Source of the DNA: Sphingomonas phyllosphaerae 5.2
GTDB taxonomy: Bacteria > Pseudomonadota > Alphaproteobacteria > Sphingomonadales > Sphingomonadaceae
Direction of reading: 5' to 3'
DNA: 64,000 nucleotides
NCBI RefSeq assembly: GCF_000419605.1
Contig: NZ_ATTI01000001.1
Location: forward strand, 2,824,501 to 2,888,500
The notes beneath the pieces were generated by a model. That model had not been told where the DNA came from. It saw nothing but the letters and a program-made list of their open reading frames with translations, and did no database searches. A program made the translations under genes and the position numbers. Positions 22,511-31,212 of the stretch are shown in pieces (the first letter of the stretch is position 1; the number at the start of each line of letters is the position of its first letter).

Positions 22511-22582
22511 CCTGCTACGTTCGCTCACAGACCCGCAACGCGAGCGACCATCTCCCCCGCTCTGCCTTTATACCAGCCGCGC

Positions 22583-23215
22583 CTAGCGCCGCTGCGACAT
22601 CGCGATGAGTCGCTCGAGCAACGCCAGACGCCGCGCGATCTCGGCACGGTACGGCGTCCCTTCCGGTGACAATGCCACCGCTCGCGTCCACAACATGCGC
22701 GTCTTCGTCAGATCGCCCGCCTCCAGATACGCGAAGCCGAGATAATATGGCGGCGCCGGATGCTCGGGCGCCAGCCGCGCCGCCTGCCGGAACGCCAGCA
22801 GCGCCGGCGGCGACACGACGTGCCCGGCATCCGCCGCCAGCGTCACCCCCGCCCAGGTCCACAGGATAAAGCTCTGCGGCAGTTTCGACAGCCCGCCCAG
22901 CATCACCCGCGCCGCCGCATCGTCGTTGCCGCTACGCGTCATCGCATCCGCCGCGACCAGATAGGCGGTGTCGGCATTGAAGCGCCCGAACATGCTGTCG
23001 CGAAGCTGGGTCTCCTCGATATCGATCGGCGTGGTGGTGGCCGCGTGCTGCGGCGCTGCGGCCGGCAGCGTCGGCCGCCCCTGCCACGCATAGCCGACGC
23101 CGCCGAGGCACAAGGCCGCGCCCAGCATCGACCACAGCAGCCGATCGACGCGCAGCACGAACGCCATCGCCGCAAACGCGGCACCGCCGAGCAGCAAAAG
23201 CGCGAAAAAGCCCAT
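22583..23215 (-). CDS. TPR-containing cytochrome c maturation protein (CcmI/CycH-like)
   Basis: 210 residues. Two N-terminal hydrophobic helices (about 4-20 and 27-44) anchor it, followed by a periplasmic-type TPR region (ARVMLGGLSKLPQSFILWTW; AAPPYYLGFAYLEAGDLTK). This fits the CcmI/CycH or NrfG-like apocytochrome chaperones. The start overlaps the stop of ccmE in TAATG, so it is the last gene of a ccmCDE-TPR operon. The gene is short for CcmI, lacking a large part of the usual sequence. Confidence 0.7.
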   Translation of the reverse strand: MGFFALLLLGGAAFAAMAFVLRVDRLLWSMLGAALCLGGVGYAWQGRPTLPAAAPQHAATTTPIDIEETQLRDSMFGRFNADTAYLVAADAMTRSGNDDAAARVMLGGLSKLPQSFILWTWAGVTLAADAGHVVSPPALLAFRQAARLAPEHPAPPYYLGFAYLEAGDLTKTRMLWTRAVALSPEGTPYRAEIARRLALLERLIAMSQRR

Positions 23216-23652
23216 TATCGCGGCTCCAACGTGCGCGTTTCGTGCATTTTACCGGCCATTTGCGGAGGCATGTATTTCTCGTCGTGCTTGGCGAGCAGAT
23301 TGGTCGCGACGAACGATGCGTCGGCGCGGAAATGCCCCTCGGCGACCACGCCCGATCCTTCGCGGAACAGGTCCGGCGCGATCCCGCTGAAATGCACCGG
23401 GGTCGTCGCCTTGCCGTCGGTCACCACAAAGTCGATCGCCACGCCATCGGCGGCGCGGCGTATCGATCCGCGCTCCACCATCCCGCCCAGCCGCACCGCC
23501 TTGTCGGGCGGCGGCAGCGCGCCCGCGACATCGCCGGGCGCGTAGAAAAACGCCGCCTGATCGCGCAGTCCCGACAACGCCAGCAACGCCGCGACGCCGA
23601 CCGCTGCCAGCCCGAGCAGGACCAGCATCAACCGTTGGTTCTTCCTCGTCAT
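23215..23652 (-). CDS. ccmE: Cytochrome c-type biogenesis heme chaperone CcmE
   Basis: 145 residues from the ATG at 23652. A single N-terminal membrane helix (LMLVLLGLAAVGVAALLAL) is followed by the OB-fold domain and the heme-binding motif LLAKHDEKYMPP, whose His covalently binds heme in transit from CcmC to the CcmF/H lyase. The ATG overlaps the stop of ccmD (ATGA). Length is normal. Confidence 0.95.
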   Translation of the reverse strand: MTRKNQRLMLVLLGLAAVGVAALLALSGLRDQAAFFYAPGDVAGALPPPDKAVRLGGMVERGSIRRAADGVAIDFVVTDGKATTPVHFSGIAPDLFREGSGVVAEGHFRADASFVATNLLAKHDEKYMPPQMAGKMHETRTLEPR

Positions 23653-23753
23653 TTCTCGGCGTCCCGCATCTGGCGCCAGCTCCACCAGCCGAGCAGCGCC
23701 GCGCCCGCCAGCGTCAGCGTGTACGCGGCGGTCACGAACGGCCACGGGTTCAT
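23649..23753 (-). CDS. ccmD: Heme exporter accessory protein CcmD
   Basis: 34 residues, located between ccmC and ccmE with four-base overlaps on both sides. The sequence has NPWPFVTAAYTLTLAGAALL followed by GWWSWRQMRDAEK, the single helix and Arg-rich cytoplasmic end typical of CcmD, which stabilises the CcmC-CcmE heme-loading complex. Too short for most automated callers but clear by context. Confidence 0.88.
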   Translation of the reverse strand: MNPWPFVTAAYTLTLAGAALLGWWSWRQMRDAEK

Positions 23754-24475
23754 GCGCGCGCCCGCCGCCGCAACCGCGCCTCGGCCTTCTCACGCGCCAA
23801 CATCGCACGCATCCGCATCAGCACGACGGCGCCGAAGAACAAACTGAAGCCCGCCAGCATGATCGGCAGCGGCCAGAGCAACGATCGATCGATGCTCGAA
23901 CCGGTCAGGCCGATGCTCGGTCCCTGATGCAGCGTGTTCCACCACACCACCGAATAGCGGATCACCGGCAACAGCACGGTGCCCGCGATCCCGTAGAGCG
24001 CAGGGATCCGTCCATCACCGTCGCGCTCGCGATCGGCCTGCGCCAGCGCGATAAAGCCGAGATAGACGAAGAACAGCAGCAGCATCGACGTCAGTCGCCC
24101 ATCCCATTGCCACCACGTTCCCCAGGTCGGCCGCCCCCAGATCGCGCCGGTGACAAGGCACAATGCGGCGAAGATCGCCCCCGGCGCCGCGATCGCGCGA
24201 GCGGCGATCGCCGCCAGCGGATGCCGCCACACGAGGAAGACGATGCTGGATATCGCGATGCCGCTCCATCCGCCCATCCCCAGCCACGCGGCCGGGACAT
24301 GGATGTAAAGGATGCGCACCGTCTCACCTTGCAGATAATCGGCAGGGGTCTGCGTCAGCCCCGCCCAGCATCCAATTGCGATCAACGCCACCCCGGCCCA
24401 CCACAGGATGGGGGTAAGCGGACGCGCGATCTTCAGGAAACGCGCCGGATTGGCAAAGGCATGTAACGCTGGCAC
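23750..24475 (-). CDS. ccmC: Heme exporter protein CcmC
   Basis: 241 residues from the GTG at 24475, which brings the N-terminus close to the family start (LHAFANPARFL); a TTG at 24517 is an alternative. Six hydrophobic segments and the tryptophan-rich motif WGRPTWGTWWQWDGRLTS are present, with conserved His in LYIHVPAAW and TLHQGPSI. CcmC loads heme onto CcmE at the periplasmic face. It begins a leftward operon ccmC-ccmD-ccmE-TPR; ccmAB, ccmF, ccmG and ccmH are not adjacent. Confidence 0.92.
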   Translation of the reverse strand: MPALHAFANPARFLKIARPLTPILWWAGVALIAIGCWAGLTQTPADYLQGETVRILYIHVPAAWLGMGGWSGIAISSIVFLVWRHPLAAIAARAIAAPGAIFAALCLVTGAIWGRPTWGTWWQWDGRLTSMLLLFFVYLGFIALAQADRERDGDGRIPALYGIAGTVLLPVIRYSVVWWNTLHQGPSIGLTGSSIDRSLLWPLPIMLAGFSLFFGAVVLMRMRAMLAREKAEARLRRRARA

Positions 24476-24566
24476 GCGAGCGAGATAAGCGAAGTGAGGG
24501 CGGTCGTCACCCGCCAAAAAGGTGGGGCGGCCGTGGCGGCCCGCTTTCCCTGGACTCGGGTGGGAC

Positions 24567-24608
24567 GAAGCGGCCCCGGGCCACGCACGCGCCGCCCCGG
24601 ACCGCTTC
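24567..24608. terminator. Imperfect GC hairpin downstream of the dehydrogenase
   Basis: GAAGCGG at 24567-24573 pairs with CCGCTTC at 24602-24608, extended inside by CC-GG runs with a few mismatches. It lies just after the stop of the leftward dehydrogenase gene and before the ccmC start. There is no clear T-tract. Confidence 0.4.
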
Positions 24609-24616
24609 GCAACCTG

Positions 24617-25666
24617 TTACCGCCCGATCAAACGCCGCGCGATCCGGTCCGCTACCTCGGCCGTCGGATCGCCCGTCGTCGCGGCTTCATCCCACACCTG
24701 ATCGAGGCGCCCGGGGATCTGCGCGATCCGCGCCATCACTTCGGCCTCGTCGCCATGACCGAGATATTCCAGCCCGACGTTGATGATCCCGCCGGCGTTG
24801 ATGACGTAATCGGGTGCGTAGACGATCCCGGCATCGTGCAATCGCTGCCCGTCGGCGCGCGTCTCGAGCTGGTTGTTCGCGCCACCGGCGACGATCTTCG
24901 CCTTCAGCGTCGGGATCGACCGCTCGGTCAGGATCGCGCCCAATGCGTTCGGGCTCACGATGTCCGCATCGGTCGAAAGGATAGCCTCCGGAGCCACCGT
25001 CGTCGCGCCCAGCTCGGCGGCCATCCGCTCCGCCCGCACCTGATCGACGTCGGCCAGCGTCAGCACCGCGCCGTCCTTGGCCAGCAACCGCGCGAGACCG
25101 CCACCGACCGATCCCAGCCCCTGCACCGCGACGCGTACGCCGCGCATGTCGTCGCTGCCCAACCCGCGCTTCGCCGCCGCCCGCACGCCCAGGTACACGC
25201 CGTGTGCGGTATACGGCCCCGGATCGCCGCCAGCCGCACCCTGCGCCACCGGCAGGCCGGAGACGTAGCGCGTCTCGCCCGCGATCACCTTCATCCGCGC
25301 TTCGGACATGCCGACGTCCTCCGCTGTGACGTAGCGCCCGCCCAGCGACTCGACCGCGCGCCCGAATGCCACCAGCTGCGCCTCGCTGATCGTCGCGCCA
25401 GGCTTGTCCGCCAGCACGACGCCCTTGCCGCCGCCCAGGTCCAGCCCGGCCATCGCGTTCTTGTAGCTCATGCCGCGCGATAGTCGCAGCGCGTCGGTGA
25501 TCGCGCGCGAATCATCCGCGTAATGCCAGAAGCGCACGCCGCCCGCCGCCGGCCCGAGCGCGGTCGAATGGACCGCGATGACGGCCTTCAGACCCAATGT
25601 CGGATCGGTGAACAGGTGCAGCCCTTCGTGGCTGTCGAAATCGGAATAGTCCCAGACCGAGGTCAT
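24617..25666 (-). CDS. Leucine/branched-chain amino acid dehydrogenase (Glu/Leu/Phe/Val family)
   Basis: 349 residues from the ATG at 25666 with GGAGAGACG upstream. The N-terminal domain shows AAGGVRFWHY, the catalytic-lysine block RGMSYKNAMAGLDLGGGKGV, and AEDVGMSEARM; the C-terminal Rossmann domain has VAVQGLGSVGGGLARLLAKD and GGANNQLE. These are the signatures of leucine dehydrogenase and relatives, which reversibly deaminate branched-chain amino acids with NAD+ in the cytosol. It lies alone between tRNA-His and ccmC. Substrate choice between Leu and Val cannot be told from sequence by eye. Confidence 0.9.
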   Translation of the reverse strand: MTSVWDYSDFDSHEGLHLFTDPTLGLKAVIAVHSTALGPAAGGVRFWHYADDSRAITDALRLSRGMSYKNAMAGLDLGGGKGVVLADKPGATISEAQLVAFGRAVESLGGRYVTAEDVGMSEARMKVIAGETRYVSGLPVAQGAAGGDPGPYTAHGVYLGVRAAAKRGLGSDDMRGVRVAVQGLGSVGGGLARLLAKDGAVLTLADVDQVRAERMAAELGATTVAPEAILSTDADIVSPNALGAILTERSIPTLKAKIVAGGANNQLETRADGQRLHDAGIVYAPDYVINAGGIINVGLEYLGHGDEAEVMARIAQIPGRLDQVWDEAATTGDPTAEVADRIARRLIGR

Positions 25667-25757
25667 CGTCTCTCCATCACGCGGCATTTAATTTCCGGGC
25701 GACGCAATATTCTTGTCGCCGGCAAAACGCCAGCAAGAAACGGAAAGGTGTGGGAAA

Positions 25758-25835
25758 TGGGGCGACCGACGGGACTTGAACCCGCGACCCTCGGTACCAC
25801 AAACCGATGCTCTAACCAACTGAGCTACGATCGCC
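25758..25835 (-). tRNA. tRNA-His (GTG)
   Basis: 78 nt including G-1 and encoded CCA. Eight-base-pair acceptor GGCGATCG/CGGTCGCC with G-1 opposite C73, anticodon stem TCGGT/ACCGA and loop TTGTGGT (anticodon GTG). The retained G-1:C73 is worth noting because some alphaproteobacterial clades have lost it. Confidence 0.95.
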
Positions 25836-25882
25836 GCGAAGGCCGTGCCCCTAGCGGCGGTGTGGGCGGTTCGTCAAGCGAT

Positions 25883-26602
25883 TCAGAAGCGCCCGTCTAC
25901 CGCAAGGGTCCGCGCAGCGCCATTGGCGGTGAAGCCGCCACCGTCCAGCCGTGCGGCGATCGCCGGATCGCTCGGCACCAGCGTCAGTTCGGCACGATAG
26001 CGCCCGTCGGGCCAGAGCCGCAAATTCACGCCCTCGCCCGCACCGCTGGCCAGCGGCAACAGCAACGCGCCGGCATCGCAGCGTGCGTTTCCGCTCAGCG
26101 CGCCCGGCAGCGGCTGCCCGACGAACGCTCCCGCCAGTGTGGCGCGCACGCGCCCTCGCGCAGCCTCGCACGCGCCGTCGACGAAGCGCACCGTGACGGC
26201 ATCGAGGTTCAGCGCGGTCACCGGCAAGGGCGCGAACGCGTTGCCGGGCGCCAGCGGCCCGGTGGCGTCGATCACCGCGGCCCGGTTACGCGCGATCTCG
26301 ACCGTGCCCGACAACCGCTGCGCCGGATCGTCCGACTCGCTCTCCAAAGCGATCCGTGCCCGACCGATCAGCAGCGCCAGCGGCGACAGCCCGGCATCGA
26401 GATCGCCAAGCGCGATCTCGCCGAACCGCGCCTCCACCAGCCGGCCCGACCACAGGCTTCCGGTCACCTCACGGGCAGTGAAACCCTGCCCGTCCAGCCC
26501 CCCCCATCCCAGCGCGAGCCGCAACGGCAGGAACGCCAGCATCGCCAGCGCGAAGACCGCAAGGAACAGCGTCCGGCGCCGGGTGGCCAATGCGATCCGC
26601 AT
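25883..26602 (-). CDS. gspN: Type II secretion protein N
   Basis: 239 residues. A single N-terminal membrane helix (TLFLAVFALAMLAFLPLRLA) is followed by a periplasmic domain with GSLWSGRLVEARFG and LGDLDAGLSPLALLIGRARI, the conserved GspN pattern. It ends the gsp operon, directly after gspM. GspN is an inner-membrane accessory protein of the T2SS with a poorly defined role. Confidence 0.88.
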   Translation of the reverse strand: MRIALATRRRTLFLAVFALAMLAFLPLRLALGWGGLDGQGFTAREVTGSLWSGRLVEARFGEIALGDLDAGLSPLALLIGRARIALESESDDPAQRLSGTVEIARNRAAVIDATGPLAPGNAFAPLPVTALNLDAVTVRFVDGACEAARGRVRATLAGAFVGQPLPGALSGNARCDAGALLLPLASGAGEGVNLRLWPDGRYRAELTLVPSDPAIAARLDGGGFTANGAARTLAVDGRF

Positions 26603-27076
26603 CTATGCCCCCCGCGCCCGCAACGTCATCGTCGCGGTGACACTACCGGGTCCATTACCCGACACGCTCAGCGAGTCGACGAGGATGCCTTCGCCCTCCA
26701 GCGCTGTGATCCATTGCATCAGCGCACCCGCTCGGGCCGTCGCGATCGCCGCGCGTACCCGCCCGGGCGCCTCGATATCGAGGCTGGCAAGCGTGAACCC
26801 TGCCGCATCCGCGCGTGCGCGCACGATATCGGCGAGCGGCGCCGATAGCGGCGTCGCACGGCGCTGCAACGCCTTCACCTGCGTCAGCCCGGCCTGGGCG
26901 CTGCCCAGCCGGATCACCGCATCGGTGTAGCGCTCGCGCGACGACGACAGCCCGCCGCGCACCGGCCGGATCACTATCCCCCACAGCAGCGTCACCGCCG
27001 CCAGCGCGACCATCACCAGCAGCAAGCGCCGTTCGCGCAGCGATCGCCCGTCGAACCACGCCCTTAGACTGTTCAT
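26603..27076 (-). CDS. gspM: Type II secretion protein M
   Basis: 157 residues from the ATG at 27076, which overlaps the stop of gspL (ATGA). One N-terminal helix (LLVMVALAAVTLLWGIVIRP) and a coiled-coil plus ferredoxin-like periplasmic part ending in DSLSVSGNGPGSVTATMTLR. GspM forms the inner-membrane platform with GspL, GspE and GspF. The longer upstream frame in the same phase is out-of-context sequence. Confidence 0.88.
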   Translation of the reverse strand: MNSLRAWFDGRSLRERRLLLVMVALAAVTLLWGIVIRPVRGGLSSSRERYTDAVIRLGSAQAGLTQVKALQRRATPLSAPLADIVRARADAAGFTLASLDIEAPGRVRAAIATARAGALMQWITALEGEGILVDSLSVSGNGPGSVTATMTLRARGA

Positions 27077-28161
27077 GGCCGCACCGTCATGTCGCCGGTC
27101 AGCCGCCCGGCCGATTGCTGGAACACGCTCGATTCCACCGTGAACCCTGCGGCAGACAACCGCGACTTGACGGTGTTCGCCTGCGCCTCGCCTGCCAGCG
27201 AAAGCGAGACGCGCAAGCTTCCGTTCGGCTCGAACTGCAACGCAGTCACTTCGCTCTCCGGCACCGCCTCGACCACCGCGTAGACCGCCGCCGCCGTCCG
27301 CGTGAACCCCTGCCCCGGCCCGCGCAGTGCCGCCAGCCGCTCGCCCAGCATCCGCGCGGCGTCGCCCTCGCCGGTGCCGCGTGGCAGGCCCTGCCGCGCG
27401 ATCTCGCCGGCGCGCTGCTCGACCGCATCGGCGCCGAACGAATAACGCATGATCCGAACGACATCGATCGCGAGCGTTGCCAGCAAGATCAGCCCCGCGA
27501 GCACCGCCAGCCGCCGTACCAGCAGCCAATCGATCGCATTGCGCCGACGACGCCGCGCGAACGCGCCCTGCCGCAGGTCGATCGCCGGCTCGGCCATCGC
27601 GCCCACCACCGCGGCATGCACCGCCGCGCGGTCTAGCAACCGCGGCGTCTCGCCACGCGTCACCAGCCCGGTCAGCACCGGCTCGTCCGCCCAGCCGGTC
27701 GTGCGTCCGCGCACCACCGCCTGCCCCGCCAGATCGGCGCGCCAATATCCTTCCTCGGGCTCGGGCAGCAGCAGCGGCGCGGGCAAAATCGCGACCGGAT
27801 CGACCCCGCGCTGTGCCATGGCAGCCAGCCACCCCGCCATCCGCGCCGGCGCCACGACAGCGATCGCGCGCTCGCCCTCGCGCTCACGCCCGACCGCGAC
27901 GTGCAGATCGTGCGCCGGCTCGGCGGTCGCGTCGCTCACCACCACCCGCGCTGCCGCCAGCGCCTGCGCAGGCGAACGCGCCGGCAGGCTGGCCCAGTGC
28001 AACGTCACCGCATCGGCGGGCGCAACCGCGACGACGCGATCCTCTGCGCCAAGTTCCGGTAGCCCCTCGCCTTCGCGCTCGACGGCATCGTCGCGGATCC
28101 GCCACCATCGCCACGGCTGCGAATCATCGGTCGGCAGGAAGAGGAGCGTCGCGGCGGTCAT
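27073..28161 (-). CDS. gspL: Type II secretion protein L
   Basis: 362 residues from the ATG at 28161, overlapping gspK by four bases. A cytoplasmic actin-like domain occupies residues 1-240, then one membrane helix (LAVLAGLILLATLAIDVVRI, about 245-265) and a periplasmic ferredoxin-like domain (ESEVTALQFEPNGSLRVSLS). GspL recruits the GspE ATPase to the membrane. The order L-M-N follows the standard cluster. Confidence 0.88.
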   Translation of the reverse strand: MTAATLLFLPTDDSQPWRWWRIRDDAVEREGEGLPELGAEDRVVAVAPADAVTLHWASLPARSPAQALAAARVVVSDATAEPAHDLHVAVGREREGERAIAVVAPARMAGWLAAMAQRGVDPVAILPAPLLLPEPEEGYWRADLAGQAVVRGRTTGWADEPVLTGLVTRGETPRLLDRAAVHAAVVGAMAEPAIDLRQGAFARRRRRNAIDWLLVRRLAVLAGLILLATLAIDVVRIMRYSFGADAVEQRAGEIARQGLPRGTGEGDAARMLGERLAALRGPGQGFTRTAAAVYAVVEAVPESEVTALQFEPNGSLRVSLSLAGEAQANTVKSRLSAAGFTVESSVFQQSAGRLTGDMTVRP

Positions 28162-29258
28162 GGTACATCCCCCCATTGCCGCGTCGCGAGCCGGACGGGA
28201 AGGGTCCGCGCGTCGATCAGCCCTTCCTCATGCAATTCCGCGCCGCCGTTGACGACGTCGATGCGGAGCGCGAACCATTTCGTCGTCACGCCGGTCTGCT
28301 GGGTCGCGGCGACGTCGGCCGTACCCCCGCCACTCGCTACCTGCGCCCAGAACTGGTCCTTGCTGACATAGCCGCCCGGCGGTCGCCGCAGCAGTGCCGC
28401 CTGCGCCTGCGCGACCCCCATCGTGTCGGGCAGGAGCATCGCGAGCAGCGGCGCCTGCTCCGGTAGCAGCGTGTTGATGTTGATCACCGATTCCTGCGCT
28501 ACCGGCAAGGTACACAGCCACGGGCGCAGGATCTTGTACGCCTCGGGCGACACCCCCTTCACCGCGCGCAACTCGCTGACGTCGGCCATCAGCGTACCGC
28601 CCGTTCGATAGCCCCGGTACGCCTCGTTCTCGGCGCCGCCCGGCAGCGGATCGTCGTCGCTGTCCAGCCAGTCGGCCGTGGCGGTCGCGATCCCATCGCC
28701 GCCCGGCACGCGAAGCAATCGGACCAGCCGTTGAAATCGCGTCAGCGCCTGCGTTTTGACCAGATAGGCATCGCCGAACCCGAACGTCACCAGACCGTTG
28801 AGGTTGAAGCAGTTTCCGCCGTCGGTGACGCGCGCAGTCGCGGTGCCGCCGGGGATCGGCAGGCCGAACGGCCGCCCGCTCCATCCGCCGGTCAGGGCCA
28901 CGCGGTCGCGCGCCTGCTGCATCAGGGTCGTCACGCGCCGCGTCGCCAGCGTCTCGGCTGCATAGGCATAGCCACGCGCCGCATCCAGCGCGACCGCGTT
29001 GGCCGCCAGCCGGGTCGACAACCGCAGCCGCTCCAGCGCGGTCGCCGCCATCACCGCGATCACCGCGACGAGCAACAGCACCGTCAGCAGCGCCGCGCCG
29101 CGCTCGCCGGCCCGCACGCGCCTCGCGACGCGCCGGGTGGTTTCTCCCCCGTTCCCACTACGGTCCGTGACCCGCTCGCTGCACGGCCGAGCGGTCCGGC
29201 ACCGACCCGGGACTGCGTTCCCCGGCGCGGGGTTGGACGTCGGGTCAGCGCGGCGCAT
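28158..29258 (-). CDS. gspK: Type II secretion minor pseudopilin K
   Basis: 366 residues, with a start upstream of the prepilin helix ERGAALLTVLLLVAVIAVMA, preceded by basic residues as in class III prepilins (the usual Phe after the cleavage Gly is replaced by AALL, which is typical of GspK). The large periplasmic domain includes CFNLNGLVTFG, SVININTLLPEQAPLL (SAM-like subdomain) and LRIDVVNGGAELHEE. GspK caps the pseudopilus tip. The N-terminal 50 residues before the helix look too long and the real start may be further in. Confidence 0.88.
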   Translation of the reverse strand: MRRADPTSNPAPGNAVPGRCRTARPCSERVTDRSGNGGETTRRVARRVRAGERGAALLTVLLLVAVIAVMAATALERLRLSTRLAANAVALDAARGYAYAAETLATRRVTTLMQQARDRVALTGGWSGRPFGLPIPGGTATARVTDGGNCFNLNGLVTFGFGDAYLVKTQALTRFQRLVRLLRVPGGDGIATATADWLDSDDDPLPGGAENEAYRGYRTGGTLMADVSELRAVKGVSPEAYKILRPWLCTLPVAQESVININTLLPEQAPLLAMLLPDTMGVAQAQAALLRRPPGGYVSKDQFWAQVASGGGTADVAATQQTGVTTKWFALRIDVVNGGAELHEEGLIDARTLPVRLATRQWGDVP

Positions 29259-29940
29259 CGATCGTCCCCGGCGCGCCCGTCCCGGCGCCAGGCTGGAGAC
29301 CGGACGGGGAACCGGGCGATCCGCTGGCGTCGGGCGCTCGCGGTGCGCCGGTGCCGACCAGGAACAGCAGCCGGTAGGTTTGGCCGCCCGCGCGCACGAT
29401 CGTCAGCTCCATCGCCTGCGGCAAGGCCGCGCGCTGGTCGCCCTGCCATGTATCGCTCCACGCGCCGGCGTAGCGAAAGCGCTCGCGCACTTCCTGCACG
29501 CGATCGAGCAGCAGCGCGGCCGGCAGCGGCGCCGATCCGTCCAGCGCGGCGTAACCGACGCGCTCGATCCCGTCGGCGGTCAGGCGATATTCCACCTTCT
29601 GCAACGTCGCGCGCGGTGCCTGGTCGGGGTTCGCCCAGCCGCCGCGTACGAAGCGCATGATCGGCTGCGCGCCGCGGTCGCCCGAGAAGGCGGGCAGCAG
29701 GATACCGCGCTGGTCGCGCGTCGGCCGGTCCTGCGCCTGCGCCAGGTCAGCGGTCAGGATCGACACCAAGCGGTTGAGCGCGGCATTGTCGTCCAGCGCC
29801 ACGCCGGTCGCCTGCTGCGCACGGACGCTGAACGCGAGCAAGCCGACCCCGGCGGCGGCGATCATTCCGAAAATCATCAGCGAGATCATCACCTCGACCA
29901 GCGTGAACCCGGTCTGAGAGGGTGGCAGGCGGCGCGTCAT
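29245..29940 (-). CDS. gspJ: Type II secretion minor pseudopilin J
   Basis: 231 residues. The prepilin leader is QTGFTLVEVMISLMIFGMIA with cleavage after Gly. The C-terminal domain has VEYRLTADGIERVGYA and LDRVQEVRERFRYAGAWSDT, as in GspJ. It overlaps gspI by four bases and gspK by 14 bp. A Pro/Gly/Ser-rich tail follows the domain. GspJ forms the tip complex with I and K. Confidence 0.9.
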   Translation of the reverse strand: MTRRLPPSQTGFTLVEVMISLMIFGMIAAAGVGLLAFSVRAQQATGVALDDNAALNRLVSILTADLAQAQDRPTRDQRGILLPAFSGDRGAQPIMRFVRGGWANPDQAPRATLQKVEYRLTADGIERVGYAALDGSAPLPAALLLDRVQEVRERFRYAGAWSDTWQGDQRAALPQAMELTIVRAGGQTYRLLFLVGTGAPRAPDASGSPGSPSGLQPGAGTGAPGTIDAPR

Positions 29941-30449
29941 GATCCCTGCCCGGTCTGACCGGAACCCTGCAGGCTTCCGTCTGGCTGCCTGCTCAGCGGC
30001 TGACCGACCTGCGTCTGGATGGGCGCGGGAGGCGGCCGCACCATCGTCGCCCGTCCCAGCACCGCGCCGCCGCTGTCGCTTTCACTGACGGCGACGTCGA
30101 TCCGCTGGACGTCGCCGTCGCCCAGCGGCTGTACGTCGCGCGCCCATGTCCAGCTGCGCCCGCCGGCCTGCTCGATTCCCGTCGCCCGCCCGCGCACCGG
30201 CGGCTGCGGGTCGGTCACCGCCTCGATCGCGACGTTGCGCGCGACGATCTGCGCCAGCAGCGTCGAGGATACGACCCCCGTCGAGCGGATCGTCTGCCCC
30301 TCCAGCCGGATCAGAGCGAGCGCGGCGAGGCTGAGCACCACCAGCGCCACCATGATCTCGATCAGCGTGAACCCGCGCGTGCCCGATCCGCGGCCGTCCG
30401 GCGCGACGTCGACATCGCCCGCGCCTCGTACCTCGCCCGCAAGGCGCAT
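29937..30449 (-). CDS. gspI: Type II secretion minor pseudopilin I
   Basis: 170 residues from the ATG at 30449. Prepilin helix RGFTLIEIMVALVVLSLAAL; downstream RNVAIEAVTDP and the polar C-terminal tail. The open frame continues upstream for about 106 codons without a family match, so the start at 30449 is chosen because it is the closest ATG before the leader. It overlaps gspJ by ATGA. GspI nucleates the pseudopilus tip. Confidence 0.85.
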   Translation of the reverse strand: MRLAGEVRGAGDVDVAPDGRGSGTRGFTLIEIMVALVVLSLAALALIRLEGQTIRSTGVVSSTLLAQIVARNVAIEAVTDPQPPVRGRATGIEQAGGRSWTWARDVQPLGDGDVQRIDVAVSESDSGGAVLGRATMVRPPPAPIQTQVGQPLSRQPDGSLQGSGQTGQGS

Positions 30450-30735
30450 CACGCTCGAACCGCCCGCATCATGCGTGCCGCGGTGGTCGCCGGCTGTGGT
30501 GCCGGGCGCGTGCTGCGACACGTTCACGGCAAATGGCTGCGAGTTCGGTCGATCCCAAGAAGACGAACGGCGACGATCGATCCCGGGCTCGCCACCCCGG
30601 CGGGAACCGGCCTCGACCGTTCCGGCCGACGGCAACGCCGCTCCGTCAACGCCTTCCGGCACCACCGCATCCGGTTCTCGCGCACGTCCTCGCACGCCCT
30701 GCAGCGCCGGCGCGCACGCCCGCGCCGATTGCGCC
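30450..30735. other. Non-coding-looking insert between gspH and gspI
   Basis: 286 bp where most genes of this operon overlap. The frame in phase with gspI is open throughout, but its translation is a low-complexity Arg/Ala/Gly mix with no relation to pseudopilins. No ribosome-binding site, repeat or hairpin of note was seen. It may be a remnant, or an unusual N-terminal extension of GspI. Confidence 0.45.
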
Positions 30736-31212
30736 TCACCCTGCAACACGCACCGTTCCGTCGGCATCGACCACCACGTCGGTCCGCATTCCCTCGCGTG
30801 TCAGCGTCACGGTCATCGCGCGGTCGGCCAGCCCGGTCGTGTCGAAGGTCAGTCGCTCGCGCGCGGCGCCGGTCGCCGCTGTGCCGGGCTTCCAGCGCTC
30901 GACCCGTAGCGCACCGTCCATCGGCGTCCACGCGCCGCCACGCCACTGGTCGAAGCCATAGCCACCCGGTGTCACCCACAGGCTTACCGGACGTGCCTCG
31001 ACGATCGCGGCGTCGTGTGCTGCGCGGGTACGCACCGCGAAGCGCGCCGCCTCGTCCATCAGACGCCCACGGGTGTCCGGCATCATCAGCACCGCGATCG
31101 CCGACGCCAGGCCGATGACGGTAATGACCACCATCAGCTCGATCAGCGTGAAGCCGCGCGCGCCGCAGGGCGCGCGCGCATCCGCGTTACTGCCAGGATC
31201 CGATATCGGCAT
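30736..31212 (-). CDS. gspH: Type II secretion pseudopilin H
   Basis: 158 residues from the ATG at 31212. Prepilin leader RGFTLIELMVVITVIGLASA with the usual Glu5; downstream RLMDEAARFAVRTRAAHDAA and GGYGFDQWRGGAW as in GspH. It overlaps the end of gspG by 26 bp. A minor pseudopilin of the tip complex. Confidence 0.88.
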   Translation of the reverse strand: MPISDPGSNADARAPCGARGFTLIELMVVITVIGLASAIAVLMMPDTRGRLMDEAARFAVRTRAAHDAAIVEARPVSLWVTPGGYGFDQWRGGAWTPMDGALRVERWKPGTAATGAARERLTFDTTGLADRAMTVTLTREGMRTDVVVDADGTVRVAG

